DNA from: Halieaceae bacterium | Lineage (GTDB): Bacteria > Pseudomonadota > Gammaproteobacteria > Pseudomonadales > Halieaceae | Length of the DNA: 64,000 nt | Assembly (NCBI GenBank): GCA_902623175.1 | Contig: CACNSR010000002.1 | Location: forward strand, 124,001 to 188,000 | Reading direction: 5' to 3' | In this document: positions 17,263 to 26,988 of the stretch, piece by piece | Numbering within the stretch: position 1 is the stretch's first letter | How the letters are laid out: each line of letters opens with the position of its first letter | Made by a program: the position numbers and the translations under genes | The notes under the pieces: model-generated | What the model was told of the DNA's origin: nothing | Databases searched by the model: none | Seen by the model: the letters and a program-made list of their open reading frames with translations, nothing else

Positions 17263-18381
17263 CTAGTCGGCAGATGAGGCAGTGCCGGCCTCTAGCAGAT
17301 ATTCGATTACCTCGCTCTCAGTGCCTCTAAACACGCATGGTCTGGCCCGATTATTCATCTGGTACTCATACATTGGGTCGTAGTAGCCGGTCAGCAGCTC
17401 TCGGATCCATGCTTTGTGCCCCTCTGGATTGCCGCGCTCGTGCGCCGCCAGCGCACTTTGCATGATGGCTTTGAGTTCAGCATAACGCTGTCCGCCCAGC
17501 CGCTTTTGAATGCGTTCAAGCGACTCGAGTAAGCCCGTCGCAAAATGATCGAAGCCACGAGTGGCATTTTCGCGCTTCAGATCCTCAAGGTTCTGAAGGA
17601 TGTAGTTCTCAAAGGAGTGCTCGACACGGGCATCAACGCTGGCCTCCAGTTGTACCCAATCTGCATCTCGGCGGGCTGCTTGGAGTGATAGTGGCAGGGC
17701 GCAGCGGCCAATCAGGCGGCCCTCGTCTTCCAAAATCAGTCTCTGATACCCGGCGTGTTGGTGTTTTAGCAACAGGACGCCAAGCGCCAATTCAAAACTG
17801 GTCTGGGTAGGCTGCTCGGTCACCCTACGGCCAAAAGCTGAGCCTCGATGATTGGCTAGGCCTTCGAGATCGACGCTCCCCGGGATAGGCTCTCCTCTAT
17901 TACCCTCGTTGAGGATGCGTGTTTTAGCGGCGCCAGTGGGGCCCCCGAGTAACAGTAGCGGAGCTTGCTCGATGAATTGATCCGTGGACTCAATCAACCA
18001 GCGCCGCATTGCCTTATAGCCACCTTTGATTCGCGGGTACTCTATGCCCGCATCCCTGAGCCATCTCTGGGCGATCTCCGATCGCATGCCCCCGCGAAAG
18101 CAAAACAGCGCGCCTTCAGGATGCTGCGAAGCGAACGTTTGCCAGGCCATGACGCGTTGCGCTTTCCGGTCCCCGGAGACTAGATCTTGTCCGAGCCGTT
18201 CCGCTGCAGCCTGACCGTGTTCTTTGTAGCAGGTGCCCACGGCCTCTCTTTCGTCGTCGGTCATCAGAGGCAGATTGATAGCAGTTGGCAGGCTGCCCTT
18301 GGCGAATTCCACTGGTGATCGCGTATCGATGAGGGGCGTGTCATCTCGCAGCAGGGATTCGAGGTCGTCTAGATCGGTCAT
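17263..18381 (-). CDS. selU: tRNA 2-selenouridine synthase
   Basis: The 372-residue protein (also called MnmH or YbbB) joins a rhodanese domain at residues 1-135, with active Cys94 in [10 protein letters not shown], to a P-loop domain starting at GGPTGAAKT (146-154). The enzyme geranylates 2-thiouridine at the wobble position of tRNAs for Lys, Glu and Gln and then replaces sulfur with selenium from selenophosphate. Length and motifs are full. Its start overlaps the selD stop by 4 bp, so donor and user of selenophosphate are coupled. Confidence 0.95.
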   Translation of the reverse strand: MTDLDDLESLLRDDTPLIDTRSPVEFAKGSLPTAINLPLMTDDEREAVGTCYKEHGQAAAERLGQDLVSGDRKAQRVMAWQTFASQHPEGALFCFRGGMRSEIAQRWLRDAGIEYPRIKGGYKAMRRWLIESTDQFIEQAPLLLLGGPTGAAKTRILNEGNRGEPIPGSVDLEGLANHRGSAFGRRVTEQPTQTSFELALGVLLLKHQHAGYQRLILEDEGRLIGRCALPLSLQAARRDADWVQLEASVDARVEHSFENYILQNLEDLKRENATRGFDHFATGLLESLERIQKRLGGQRYAELKAIMQSALAAHERGNPEGHKAWIRELLTGYYDPMYEYQMNNRARPCVFRGTESEVIEYLLEAGTASSAD

Positions 18382-19448
18382 TCGACCGGCAGGTGGATCG
18401 CGGGTTCACCGGCCTCATTCTGTATGAATGAGCCCACCACGGCGCTAAGGCACTCCTGCTCAGTGAGGAGCCGTTGCACGTCTTCGACAGTGCTCGGCGA
18501 TACGGCAACCAACAGGCCTCCACTGGTCTGGGGGTCACACAGTACGGCTGATTCACGGGAAGCCAGAGTAGGGAGAGCATCCCCCAGGGCATCAAAGTTT
18601 CGCTGCGTGCCACCGGGCACGCAACCCTCAGCGATATAGTCATCCAGCCCGGGCAGCTCGGCTATGACGTCCGGATCGATGATGGCAGAGAGACTTCCCC
18701 CTCGACACATTTCAATCAGGTGCCCCGCGAATCCAAATCCAGTGACATCAGTCAGCGCGTTCACACCGTCAAGCTTTGCCAGTAACGTGCCGACCTGATT
18801 GGGTTGACACATCAGTTCGGTTGCGAGGCCCTGATGCGTCGTCCGCAATTTGCCCTGTTTCTCTGCGGTGGTGTAAATGCCAATCCCCAGCGGTTTGGTC
18901 AAAATCAGTAAGTCATTAGGGCGTGCGCCACTGTTTTGTTTGAGATGCGCTCGCTCCACAGTGCCGGTAACGGCGAGACCAAAAATAGGCTCGGGGGCAT
19001 CGATGCTGTGCCCGCCAGCGAGCGGGAAGCCCAGCTGCGCGCAGACGTCTCTACCGCCTTGCACAACCCGATTCGCGATCTCGGGTGCCAGTTGATCAAT
19101 TGGCCACCCCAGAATCGCAACTGCGAGTTGAGGGGTGCCGCCCATCGCGTAGATGTCCGATATAGCATTAGTGGCTGCGATACGACCAAAGTCATAGGGG
19201 TCGTCGACGATTGGCATGAAAAAGTCGGCCGAGGAGAGCAACGCTCGATCATTATCGAGTACGACAGCCGCCGCATCGTCTCTCGACTGATGGCCTACCA
19301 GTAGTGAAGGAAACTTGGCGGTAGAGGTTCCGCCATCGGTCTCTGCCAGAATACGCGACAGCACGTCGGGTGCGATCTTGCAGCCGCATCCCGCGTTATG
19401 ACTGTATTGGGTAAGGCGTATGCCCTCTGACTTCATGTTGTTAGTCAA
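18378..19448 (-). CDS. selD: Selenide, water dikinase (selenophosphate synthase)
   Basis: The 356-residue SelD makes selenophosphate from selenide and ATP. The N-terminal catalytic stretch [10 protein letters not shown] has the essential Cys21 and Lys24, and no selenocysteine is used. Start: a TTG at 19448 has GGGGAG 9 bp upstream; an ATG four codons later has none at normal distance. SelD is paired only with selU here, so selenium use in tRNA is supported while selenoprotein synthesis (selA, selB, selC) is not seen in the window. Confidence 0.95.
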   Translation of the reverse strand: MTNNMKSEGIRLTQYSHNAGCGCKIAPDVLSRILAETDGGTSTAKFPSLLVGHQSRDDAAAVVLDNDRALLSSADFFMPIVDDPYDFGRIAATNAISDIYAMGGTPQLAVAILGWPIDQLAPEIANRVVQGGRDVCAQLGFPLAGGHSIDAPEPIFGLAVTGTVERAHLKQNSGARPNDLLILTKPLGIGIYTTAEKQGKLRTTHQGLATELMCQPNQVGTLLAKLDGVNALTDVTGFGFAGHLIEMCRGGSLSAIIDPDVIAELPGLDDYIAEGCVPGGTQRNFDALGDALPTLASRESAVLCDPQTSGGLLVAVSPSTVEDVQRLLTEQECLSAVVGSFIQNEAGEPAIHLPVE

Positions 19449-19484
19449 TGAATCGTACTCCCCAAGATGCTAACCGTTTTATGA

Positions 19485-21491
19485 TTGAAAAGGAGGGCAT
19501 TCCATACCATTCTTGCGCCCGTGAAGTCGTTACCCTCATTGCCGCTGTGTGGCGCTGTCCCAGCCCGTATCTTGCTCCGCCTCTGTTGTGCGCTGCTGTC
19601 AGTCGGCATGTCAACGATATCAGCGGCGGAAATAGACTGGCTGCCAACTCCGGAGCAATGGGCCGACGAGCGCGCGCTGTACCAAAGAGCGGCGGCAGAG
19701 CTCGATTCTGGAGCTGGGAACCGCTATCGGGAGATGCGCGATGCATTGACAGATTACCCGCTCGAGGTTGATCTCGATTTTTTAATGAAGCTCGGCCAGC
19801 TTCACGATATGACCGCCGAGGAAGCCAGTTTGTTTATGGCATCGGCGAAGGGCACGCCGCTGGCTAGCCGTTTTCTGGTGGCGTACCTCCGACACAAGGC
19901 CCAAGACAGACGCTGGCAATCCTTTTTGGACGTGCTGGACGCCGCACCGGCAATGCCCGAATTGCAGTGTTATTACTATCGGGCAAAGCTGGCCACGGGT
20001 CACCGTGAAGTCGCTTTTCAGGGGGCTGAGCGGCTTTGGGATGTTGGCTTTTCGCAGGATGATGCCTGCGATCCCTTGTTCGATCGATGGATTGCATCGC
20101 GAGGTCCTAGTGACGATGTTATCTGGTCAAGGGCTCTCAAAGCATTTGACGCCAAAAATGGGCACCTGATTCGTTATGTCAAGCGCTTCGCCAGTGTGCC
20201 GCTGCAGCGGGATCTGGATGAGCTGGCGGCGGTGTACCGACGCCCTTCAAGGGTAGAGGGCGACCATCATCAGAAAAGTCCCCGCCACGCAGACATCCTC
20301 GTCGCCGGCGTGGTGCGGCTCGCCCAGCTGAGTCCTGCGCGGGCGTACCAGACTTTTCGTGGCCTGCGAGATGATGCCGCATTCACCGAATTTCATTTGC
20401 GGGCAGTGAAGGTTGCCATCGTTCGCCACAGTTTATTCGTTGAGCGCTCACCGGCGCCTCCAGAGTGGGTCGATGCGCAAGTGGCTAACTTGCGGAGCGA
20501 CGATCTAACGCTCATCTGGCTCAGAAAGGCGATTGGCAACAGTGAATGGCAGGCAGTGCTTGAAGGAGTCGAGTGGTTATCACCCGACCTCCGTGCCAAA
20601 GACCGCTGGCGTTATTGGTCGGCACGCAGCCTTGATTCGCTTGGGGAGAGAGATACGGGGGCTCTTTGGGAGAGTCTGGCGACCTCGAGGAGCTTTCACG
20701 GATTTCTGGCGGCGGATCGCCTCTCGCTTGACTATCAACTGAATGCGACCTTGCCCGCCACGCCGTTGCCCACCTTCAGCGCGCCTGTCCGTCTAGGCGT
20801 AGGGCGTGCGCAGGAGCTGATGGCACTGGGCGATCGGCGCGAGGCCAAAGAGCAATGGCGTCATACGCTCAATCAGATGCAGCGAGCGGAGAGGGCAAGA
20901 CTTGGAGAAGTCGCGCTAGAAAGGGGATGGCCGGATTTGGCCACAGACGCCGCCAATGCAGGTGCGTCTTGGGATCGGCTTGATCTGCGTTTTCCCCGCG
21001 GTTACTGGCAAATCTTCCAGTCAGTAGCTGAGGACCTGGAAGTCGATCCGTATGAGCTTTTGTCTCTAGCGCGACGGGAAAGCGGGCTCTATCCGAGGGC
21101 GCGCTCGAAAGTGGGCGCGAGGGGTTTGATGCAGCTAATGCCGGCTACTGCGCGCAGCGTCGCAAAGGCTTCTAAGGAAGTCTACGGCGGTACGAACTCG
21201 CTCTATGACCCTACGACCAACATCGCTCTTAGCGCGACCTATTACGTGAATCTGCTGTCACGCTTCGAAGGTAATCGGGTTAAGGCGCTCGCGGCCTACA
21301 ATGCCGGTCCGAGCCAGGTAGTGCGCTGGACGCAAAAAGAGATGGCGATTGATCAGTGGGTCGATTCGATACCCTTTGGCGAGACACGTGAATATGTTCA
21401 AGCAGTCTTGGCGTATCTTGTTATTTACCGGGCGAGAGCAGAGCAGCCGGTGAGCCTATTGACCGCGTCTGAGCGGGAGATGCTCTATTGA
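19485..21491 (+). CDS. slt: Soluble lytic murein transglycosylase (Slt70 type)
   Basis: Up to 668 residues. A signal peptide ends near AAEIDWLP, a long helical superhelix follows, and a C-terminal lysozyme-like domain carries the catalytic glutamate in ARRESGLYP, then GARGLMQLMPATA and AAYNAGPS. It cleaves peptidoglycan glycan strands in the periplasm with 1,6-anhydro ends. The start is uncertain: the frame opens with TTG at 19485, but an AGGAGG lies inside at 19490-19495, so a later non-ATG start such as GTG at 19521 is possible. It is divergent from selD with only 36 bp between. Confidence 0.9.
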   Translation: MKRRAFHTILAPVKSLPSLPLCGAVPARILLRLCCALLSVGMSTISAAEIDWLPTPEQWADERALYQRAAAELDSGAGNRYREMRDALTDYPLEVDLDFLMKLGQLHDMTAEEASLFMASAKGTPLASRFLVAYLRHKAQDRRWQSFLDVLDAAPAMPELQCYYYRAKLATGHREVAFQGAERLWDVGFSQDDACDPLFDRWIASRGPSDDVIWSRALKAFDAKNGHLIRYVKRFASVPLQRDLDELAAVYRRPSRVEGDHHQKSPRHADILVAGVVRLAQLSPARAYQTFRGLRDDAAFTEFHLRAVKVAIVRHSLFVERSPAPPEWVDAQVANLRSDDLTLIWLRKAIGNSEWQAVLEGVEWLSPDLRAKDRWRYWSARSLDSLGERDTGALWESLATSRSFHGFLAADRLSLDYQLNATLPATPLPTFSAPVRLGVGRAQELMALGDRREAKEQWRHTLNQMQRAERARLGEVALERGWPDLATDAANAGASWDRLDLRFPRGYWQIFQSVAEDLEVDPYELLSLARRESGLYPRARSKVGARGLMQLMPATARSVAKASKEVYGGTNSLYDPTTNIALSATYYVNLLSRFEGNRVKALAAYNAGPSQVVRWTQKEMAIDQWVDSIPFGETREYVQAVLAYLVIYRARAEQPVSLLTASEREMLY

Positions 21492-21566
21492 TGGGCCATG
21501 AGCTTATCTTTTTACCTCGCTTGTTGGGCCTGGATACGTTGACAATAATTGGGTCAGGAGAGACTT

Positions 21567-22694
21567 ATGAAGACGATTCAAATGCAATCGTGTGTTCACG
21601 AGAATGGCACAGTGGAGTGCACACTGATTGAGATAGAACTGCCTGAACCAGGTCCTGATGACGTGGTGGTTGAAATTGAGGCTGCACCCATCAACCCATC
21701 AGATCTCGGTTTGATGTTCGGTGCTGCTGACCTGAGTACTATTCGCGCGGCAGAGCGGGATGGGCAGCCCGCAGTGCTACTGGATGTGCCCGATGCCGCG
21801 ATGCGCGCGATGGCGCCGAGAATCGGGCACTGGATGGCTGTAGGTAACGAGGGCAGTGGTCGCGTTATTGCCGCGGGGAAAAGTGATGCCGCGCAGGCGC
21901 TAATGGGGCAACGAGTCGGCATGTTCGGTGGCGAGATGTATGCCGGACATCGCTGCTTGCCCGCATCCCAGTGTATGGCCTTTCCCGAGCAGATCTCTGC
22001 GGAGCAAGCGGCTTCGTGCTTCGTCAACCCGATGACCGCTTTGGGGTTCATGGAGACGCGCTTGATGGAAGGGCAACAGGCAATCGTGCACACCGCAGCA
22101 GCGTCGAATCTGGGGCAAATGTTGCTGCGCTTGTGTCAGGCCGACGACGTACCGTTAGTAAATATTGTGCGCTCCGACGAGCAGGTCGCATTACTGAAAT
22201 CCAAGGGGGCGGAGTGGGTACTGAATAGTCAGGCAGAATCGTTCATGAAGGATTTGATCGCAGCGCTGGTGGCGACCGGCGCTACACTCGCCTTCGACGC
22301 CATCGGCGGAGGTAGGGGTGTTAATCGTATCCTCACCGCGATGGAAATTGCCGCGGCCCAGACTGGGCCATGGTCAAGATATGGTTCGGAGGAGCCGAAG
22401 CAGGCTTATATTTACGGTCAATTAGATCTGGGTGCGACCGAGTTGACCCGCGGATATGGTTGGGTGTGGTCTGTGAGTGGATGGCTGTTGACACCGTTCA
22501 TGAAGCGGGCAGGACCAGAGGTCGTAGCGCGGATGCAGAAGCGCGCGCTGGAAGAGATCGATACCACTTTTGAGAGCCATTACTCCTCTCGACTGACTCT
22601 GGCAGAGGCGATCACCGTGGAAGCGGTCAAAGACTATGGCGCGCGAAAGACGGGACAGAAAACCCTGCTGAGAATGGCCGATTCATCCGCCTGA
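21567..22694 (+). CDS. Zinc-type alcohol dehydrogenase/quinone oxidoreductase-like (MDR) protein
   Basis: From the ATG at 21567, with AGGAGAG a few bases upstream, the protein has 375 residues. It has the medium-chain dehydrogenase GroES-like N-domain (VVVEIEAAPINPSDLGLMFG) and a Rossmann domain (VHTAAASNLGQMLLRLCQ). The structural and catalytic zinc Cys sets of true alcohol dehydrogenases are absent, so an NADPH-dependent quinone or enoyl reductase is more likely. Its last 12 bp overlap the convergent SUI1 gene. Confidence 0.8.
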   Translation: MKTIQMQSCVHENGTVECTLIEIELPEPGPDDVVVEIEAAPINPSDLGLMFGAADLSTIRAAERDGQPAVLLDVPDAAMRAMAPRIGHWMAVGNEGSGRVIAAGKSDAAQALMGQRVGMFGGEMYAGHRCLPASQCMAFPEQISAEQAASCFVNPMTALGFMETRLMEGQQAIVHTAAASNLGQMLLRLCQADDVPLVNIVRSDEQVALLKSKGAEWVLNSQAESFMKDLIAALVATGATLAFDAIGGGRGVNRILTAMEIAAAQTGPWSRYGSEEPKQAYIYGQLDLGATELTRGYGWVWSVSGWLLTPFMKRAGPEVVARMQKRALEEIDTTFESHYSSRLTLAEAITVEAVKDYGARKTGQKTLLRMADSSA

Positions 22695-23042
22695 GAGTTT
22701 CACCTGGTAGCCCATCTTCTTCAGTTGTTCCTGACAGACGGTGCGCTGGTCACCCTGAACCTCTAGGGTGTTCCCTTTGACCGCACCGCCTACACCGCAC
22801 CGTTGCTTAAGCTGTTTGCAGATAGTTTTGAGGGTTTCGGGATGCTCGGGAATCCCTGCGATGACTGTGACGGCCTTGCCCCCTCGGCCCTTGGTCTCTC
22901 GCCTGATGCGCACCACGCCATCGCCAGCTATCAGGGGTCTGGCATTGCCGCACACGCATTTGACCAGCTGGCGCTGGCATTGGTGACATAAACGCCCACC
23001 GTCGGTGCGGTAAATAGGTCGACTGTCGCGAGGCCGGGTCAA
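22683..23042 (-). CDS. SUI1/eIF1-family translation factor (YciH-like)
   Basis: The 119-residue protein begins at TTG with AAGGAAAG just upstream. The N-terminus has Cys pairs (CHQCQ, CVCG) that may bind zinc. The SUI1 core follows: GGKAVTVIAGI, then LKTICKQLKQRCGVGGAVKGNTLEVQG in pieces. In E. coli YciH influences start-site fidelity. It faces slyX across a 100-bp divergent gap. Confidence 0.85.
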   Translation of the reverse strand: MTRPRDSRPIYRTDGGRLCHQCQRQLVKCVCGNARPLIAGDGVVRIRRETKGRGGKAVTVIAGIPEHPETLKTICKQLKQRCGVGGAVKGNTLEVQGDQRTVCQEQLKKMGYQVKLSGG

Positions 23043-23142
23043 AAGGCTTTCCTTGGCAGTAATGATTTTGGGCGGCGGTCCTGCATAGGCTGCACGCGTT
23101 TTATACTAGCACCGGTAAGTGCTTTGCTTGAGGGGTGAGTCA

Positions 23143-23349
23143 ATGGGGGACATAGCTGCGCTGGAGGCCCAGATCGCGTTCGTTGAGGACGCGGTGCAAG
23201 CATTGGATGACGCTTTGGCCGCCCAGCAGCAACACATACTGCGTTTAGAGCGCCAGATCGACCGGCTTCAGCAGCAACTTAGGGACCAGGGCGCCCGTAT
23301 TGACGAGGTGGTGGCAGAGCCCGGCGAGTCGCTGCCCCCGCACTACTGA
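23143..23349 (+). CDS. slyX: SlyX-like coiled-coil protein
   Basis: The ATG at 23143, after GAGGGG, gives 68 residues. The sequence is a leucine/glutamine-rich coiled coil (QIAFVEDAVQALDDAL, ILRLERQIDRLQQQL) ending in LPPHY, which is the hallmark end of SlyX. The function of SlyX is unknown. A TATACT at 23102-23107 could be its -10. Confidence 0.85.
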   Translation: MGDIAALEAQIAFVEDAVQALDDALAAQQQHILRLERQIDRLQQQLRDQGARIDEVVAEPGESLPPHY

Positions 23350-23378
23350 GTTGTCACACATATTGTGAGAAAAAACCT

Positions 23379-25091
23379 ATGAATTGGCGCATAACAACAC
23401 TGATTTTATTTGCTTTGCTGAGCGGTTTTGCTGTGCTCTTTGCGATCGTTACGCGTCCCATTGCGGCGCCACACCACGAGATCTACGTCAACGGCATTGT
23501 TTTGACCATGGATTCGGAGAACCGCACTGCTGAAGCCGTGAGCGTGCGCGATGGGGTGATAGAAGCCGTAGGAGGCTCGGAAGCAATGCTGGCCACGGCC
23601 ACCGATGAGACGCTGGTGGTCGACTTACGCGGCAGGACGCTCATGCCCGGCTTTGTTGACGCTCATGGGCATTTCCCCGGCTCGGGGCAGTCCGTTTTTT
23701 CAGTTGATCTAAACAGTCCGCCTATTGGGGACGTCACGAACATGGAGCAGTTGCTGGCGCGGCTCAGTGATTTCGCGATGAAGCGCGCAGACGGGTGGGT
23801 TGTCGGGCATGGCTATGACGACACGCTGTTGCCTGAAAAGCGCCACCCAACCCGCGATGACCTGGACCAAGTCAGTCGAGACCGCCCTGTTGCGGTAGTC
23901 CACGTGTCGGGCCATCTTGCAGTGGTCAATAGCGTGGCTTTGCAGATATTAGGCATCGATGAATCGACTCCGGATCCCGAGGGTGGTGTGATCGTCCGTG
24001 ACCTTGCGTCCGCAAACGGACGCCGGCCCAATGGCGTGTTGGAAGAGACCGCCGCGCGCGCGGTTTGGGAGCACACACTCGACCTTGGGGTAATGGACGG
24101 CCTGAGAATGACCACTCAGGCGGCGAAAGAATATTTGGCGGTGGGCGTGACGACAGCCTCTGCAGGCGGCATGCCTTCAGCAGTGGCCGAGTTGCTGGGA
24201 ACTTTAAGCGGGTTGAATCAGTTCTTTCAGCGGGTCGCCCTGTTCCCGCTCTTTGAGGAGGTGGGCGATAGCCTTCTAAGCGGTGAGCGCTCGCTCGCAG
24301 ACTTTGCCGGAGCAAGGGTTTCTGTGCCGCGGGTGAAGATCATTGCCGATGGCAGTATTCAGGGCTACACCGGCTATCTCTCGGAGCCTTATTACGTGCC
24401 ATTCAAGGGTGACGCCAGTTACAGGGGCTATCCTTCGGTGCCGCCTGACGAACTGTTCCGTCAGGTAAAAGCTCTCTACGAGCGGCGAATCCCGGTCGCT
24501 ATCCATTGCAATGGCGATGCCTCAATAGACGATGGTCTTGATGCGATCGAGGCGGCAATGGCTGCCCATCCCTGGCCAGAAGCTCGGCCGTTGATTATCC
24601 ACGCGCAAATGACTCGCAAGGATCAAATCGAACGTATGGCGGAGCTCGGGGTGACGCCCAGTTTTTTTTCCGCGCATACCTATTACTGGGGTGATCGTCA
24701 CGCCGCCATTTTCATGGGCCCTGAGCGCGCCGCCAACATGAGCCCGGCGCGTTGGGCGTTGGATGCAGGCGTTCGTTTCAGTTCTCATTTGGACACACCG
24801 GTGACTCCCATGCTGCCTTTGCAGGCGGTATGGAGCCAGGTGGAGAGGGAGAGCACGGCCGGTGTTGTCATCGGTCGGGCGCAGCGCATCGGGCGCATGC
24901 CAGCACTGCGCGCCGTGACGATTGATGCAGCATGGCAGGTCTTCATGGATGACGAAATTGGCTCTATTGAGCCTGGTAAGCGTGCTGATCTGGTGGTGCT
25001 CTCAGAGAACCCACTAACTGCTGAGGATATTAGAGGTATTAAGGTCGACCGTACCGTAATTGACGGTGCCACCGTGTATGCGCGCCTATAG
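23379..25091 (+). CDS. Membrane-anchored amidohydrolase family 3 protein (YtcJ-like)
   Basis: The 570-residue protein has an N-terminal membrane anchor or signal (TTLILFALLSGFAVLFAIV). It then has the amidohydrolase strand YVNGIVLTMD, the metal HxH in VDAHGHFPG, a second-site histidine in IHCNGDASI, and the closing GSIEPGKRADLVVLSENP. This matches the YtcJ-like metal-dependent hydrolases, whose physiological substrates are mostly unknown. It is exported to the periplasm or anchored facing it. A second YtcJ-like protein is at 62189. Confidence 0.85.
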   Translation: MNWRITTLILFALLSGFAVLFAIVTRPIAAPHHEIYVNGIVLTMDSENRTAEAVSVRDGVIEAVGGSEAMLATATDETLVVDLRGRTLMPGFVDAHGHFPGSGQSVFSVDLNSPPIGDVTNMEQLLARLSDFAMKRADGWVVGHGYDDTLLPEKRHPTRDDLDQVSRDRPVAVVHVSGHLAVVNSVALQILGIDESTPDPEGGVIVRDLASANGRRPNGVLEETAARAVWEHTLDLGVMDGLRMTTQAAKEYLAVGVTTASAGGMPSAVAELLGTLSGLNQFFQRVALFPLFEEVGDSLLSGERSLADFAGARVSVPRVKIIADGSIQGYTGYLSEPYYVPFKGDASYRGYPSVPPDELFRQVKALYERRIPVAIHCNGDASIDDGLDAIEAAMAAHPWPEARPLIIHAQMTRKDQIERMAELGVTPSFFSAHTYYWGDRHAAIFMGPERAANMSPARWALDAGVRFSSHLDTPVTPMLPLQAVWSQVERESTAGVVIGRAQRIGRMPALRAVTIDAAWQVFMDDEIGSIEPGKRADLVVLSENPLTAEDIRGIKVDRTVIDGATVYARL

Positions 25092-25095
25092 CGGC

Positions 25096-25749
25096 TCAGG
25101 GGCTGTCGAATCCGAATTTTTCCCTGTCGACTCGAACGAAGATGGCTTCTGCCGTTGCGGTCGTGGTCTCCCCGCAGCGCATGGTGCCCTTCACCTCGGT
25201 GCGTTTGTCGTCAAGTTCCGTTGCCTCTGCGTTGATCTCGATCAACTGATTAAGCGGCGTGGGTTTCAAGTATCTGACAGATAGTCCTCCCGTCATGCCA
25301 GGGTGGCCAGTTCGCACGTGGGTCATACCCATAATGTGATCGAGGACGCCGGCTACCCAGCCGCCGTGCACGTGCCCTGGCGGGCCTTCAAAGGCTTGGT
25401 TGAACCTCACCGTTCCCGTGATCCGGTTCGACGCCTCTTGCCAAAGTAACTCCGGCGAGCAGGGGTGGCTTCTGCCTCCCACGCTGACGAGCTCGCCCAT
25501 CACGTCGTCTATAGTGCCGCGCTCGCCGCGTTTCGCCATATCGACCAGGCCGTCAACTTGCTGGGCTTGGCTCAGTTCCGCCATGAGGCCTTCAATTTTC
25601 TCTGTGATTGCGGCGGCCAATTCCGGGTCGATGTCAGTGCTGACCAGTTTCTCGTTGAGTGCCCGTGTTGCAATGGCGAGCCGCTGCCGTGCCTGCCAGT
25701 AGGCTGCCTCCCGGGAATCGGGGTCATAGGGGCTGGTTGCGGCAGCCAT
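25096..25749 (-). CDS. PaaI-type hotdog thioesterase
   Basis: The ATG at 25749 gives 217 residues. A helical N-terminal region of ~100 residues precedes a hotdog domain with GPPGHVHGGWVAGVLDHIMG and GGLSVRYLKPTPLNQLIEI, typical of PaaI/4HBT thioesterases. It lies 1 bp after the epoxide hydrolase stop, so it is cotranscribed with it. An acyl-CoA substrate is likely. Confidence 0.82.
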   Translation of the reverse strand: MAAATSPYDPDSREAAYWQARQRLAIATRALNEKLVSTDIDPELAAAITEKIEGLMAELSQAQQVDGLVDMAKRGERGTIDDVMGELVSVGGRSHPCSPELLWQEASNRITGTVRFNQAFEGPPGHVHGGWVAGVLDHIMGMTHVRTGHPGMTGGLSVRYLKPTPLNQLIEINAEATELDDKRTEVKGTMRCGETTTATAEAIFVRVDREKFGFDSP

Positions 25750-25750
25750 G

Positions 25751-26920
25751 TCAGATGAGTTCCTGCTCCTGCAAGGTGGTCCGCCATGCACGGATGTCGC
25801 TGATCAGTGCCTGTGGTTGCTCCAAAGATGCGAAGTGGCCCCCTGCCTTATGTTGGTCGTTGAACAACACCAGTTGCTGGTAACGCGTTCGCGCTAGGCG
25901 CTCGGTACACACAAATAGCTCCTTGGGAAATATCGACAACCCGATGGGCAGCACGACAGGGCGATAGTCCCCCCGGGTGAAGCTCTCCCAATAGAGTCTT
26001 GCGCTGCTACCGCCGGTGTTGGTCATCCAGTAATGGGTGACAATGTCTAAAAGCACATCTCTCTCTATAGCATTCTCCGGATGGCGGATGCCGTCGCGCA
26101 CGCAGTCCGTCCAGGCGGCGTATTTTTCGACGATCCAGGCCATCTGTCCCGCAGGTGAGTCCGCTAGGCCATAGGCAAGTGTTTGCGGGCGCGTGCTCTG
26201 CTGCTTGGAATAGCCGGCCTCATGATCCTGGTAGTGCATTGCGGCGGCGAGTGTGGGCTGCTCAGTGGGGTCGCTACCACTCATGGTGTGCTCATCCGGC
26301 GGTACCATCGGCAAATTGACGTGACCGGCCAGGCAGTGGGTATCTGGATGCAGCAATACCGCATGGGTTACCAGCGAGCCCCAGTCACCTCCTTGGGCGA
26401 TGTAGCGCTCGTAGCCTAGTCGGAGCATTAATTGATCCCAAAGAGCGGCAATTCGTTCTACCCCGACTCCGGGAGACGTGGGCTGACCGGAGAATCCAAA
26501 GCCCGGCAGGCTGGGAATCACCAGATGGAAGCCATCTGTTGCGTCACCGCCTTGCTGCATGGGGTCGCTGAGTGGTCCGATGATGTCAAGAAACTCGAGT
26601 ACTGATCCGGGCCATCCATGGGTTATGAGCAGAGGTTGCGCCTGCGCATGGGGGCTTCTGATATGGAGAAAGTGGATCTTGAGCCCGTCAATTTCTGTGA
26701 CGAAATTGTCGTATTGATTGAGCAGTGAGGGGACGCGATGCCAGTCGTACTCGTCGCGCCAATAGCGCACCAGTTCCTGACAATAACTGAGTGGCACGCC
26801 TTGCTGCCAATCTTCCACGGTCTCGGCATCCGGGAAGCGCGTTTGCGTCAGTCGCTGAATGGTATCCTCGATTGCCGCGTCTTCAAATCGGGGTTGAAAG
26901 TGTTCGATTGCGCTGTCCAT
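25751..26920 (-). CDS. Epoxide hydrolase (EHN-type alpha/beta hydrolase)
   Basis: The ATG at 26920 gives 389 residues; a longer frame to 27037 would overlap the upstream gene. An EHN N-terminal region (residues 1-105) precedes the oxyanion-side HGWPGS (101-106) and the nucleophile Asp179 in GGDWGSLVTHA. Two tyrosines typical of epoxide-ring activation can be placed in the cap but not proven. Such enzymes open epoxides to diols. It is middle gene of a leftward trio with the SRPBCC-SDR fusion and a thioesterase, suggesting a lipid or xenobiotic pathway. Confidence 0.85.
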   Translation of the reverse strand: MDSAIEHFQPRFEDAAIEDTIQRLTQTRFPDAETVEDWQQGVPLSYCQELVRYWRDEYDWHRVPSLLNQYDNFVTEIDGLKIHFLHIRSPHAQAQPLLITHGWPGSVLEFLDIIGPLSDPMQQGGDATDGFHLVIPSLPGFGFSGQPTSPGVGVERIAALWDQLMLRLGYERYIAQGGDWGSLVTHAVLLHPDTHCLAGHVNLPMVPPDEHTMSGSDPTEQPTLAAAMHYQDHEAGYSKQQSTRPQTLAYGLADSPAGQMAWIVEKYAAWTDCVRDGIRHPENAIERDVLLDIVTHYWMTNTGGSSARLYWESFTRGDYRPVVLPIGLSIFPKELFVCTERLARTRYQQLVLFNDQHKAGGHFASLEQPQALISDIRAWRTTLQEQELI

Positions 26921-26988
26921 ATTGAGTCCCGTGCGGAGATGCGTCTGCGTAAAGTCGCCGTCGACACTAACGGCTCGCATGGATGCGC

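Noticed and set aside
18378-19448. Selenocysteine (in-frame TGA) in selD
   Set aside because: The catalytic position is encoded as Cys and the frame has no internal TGA.
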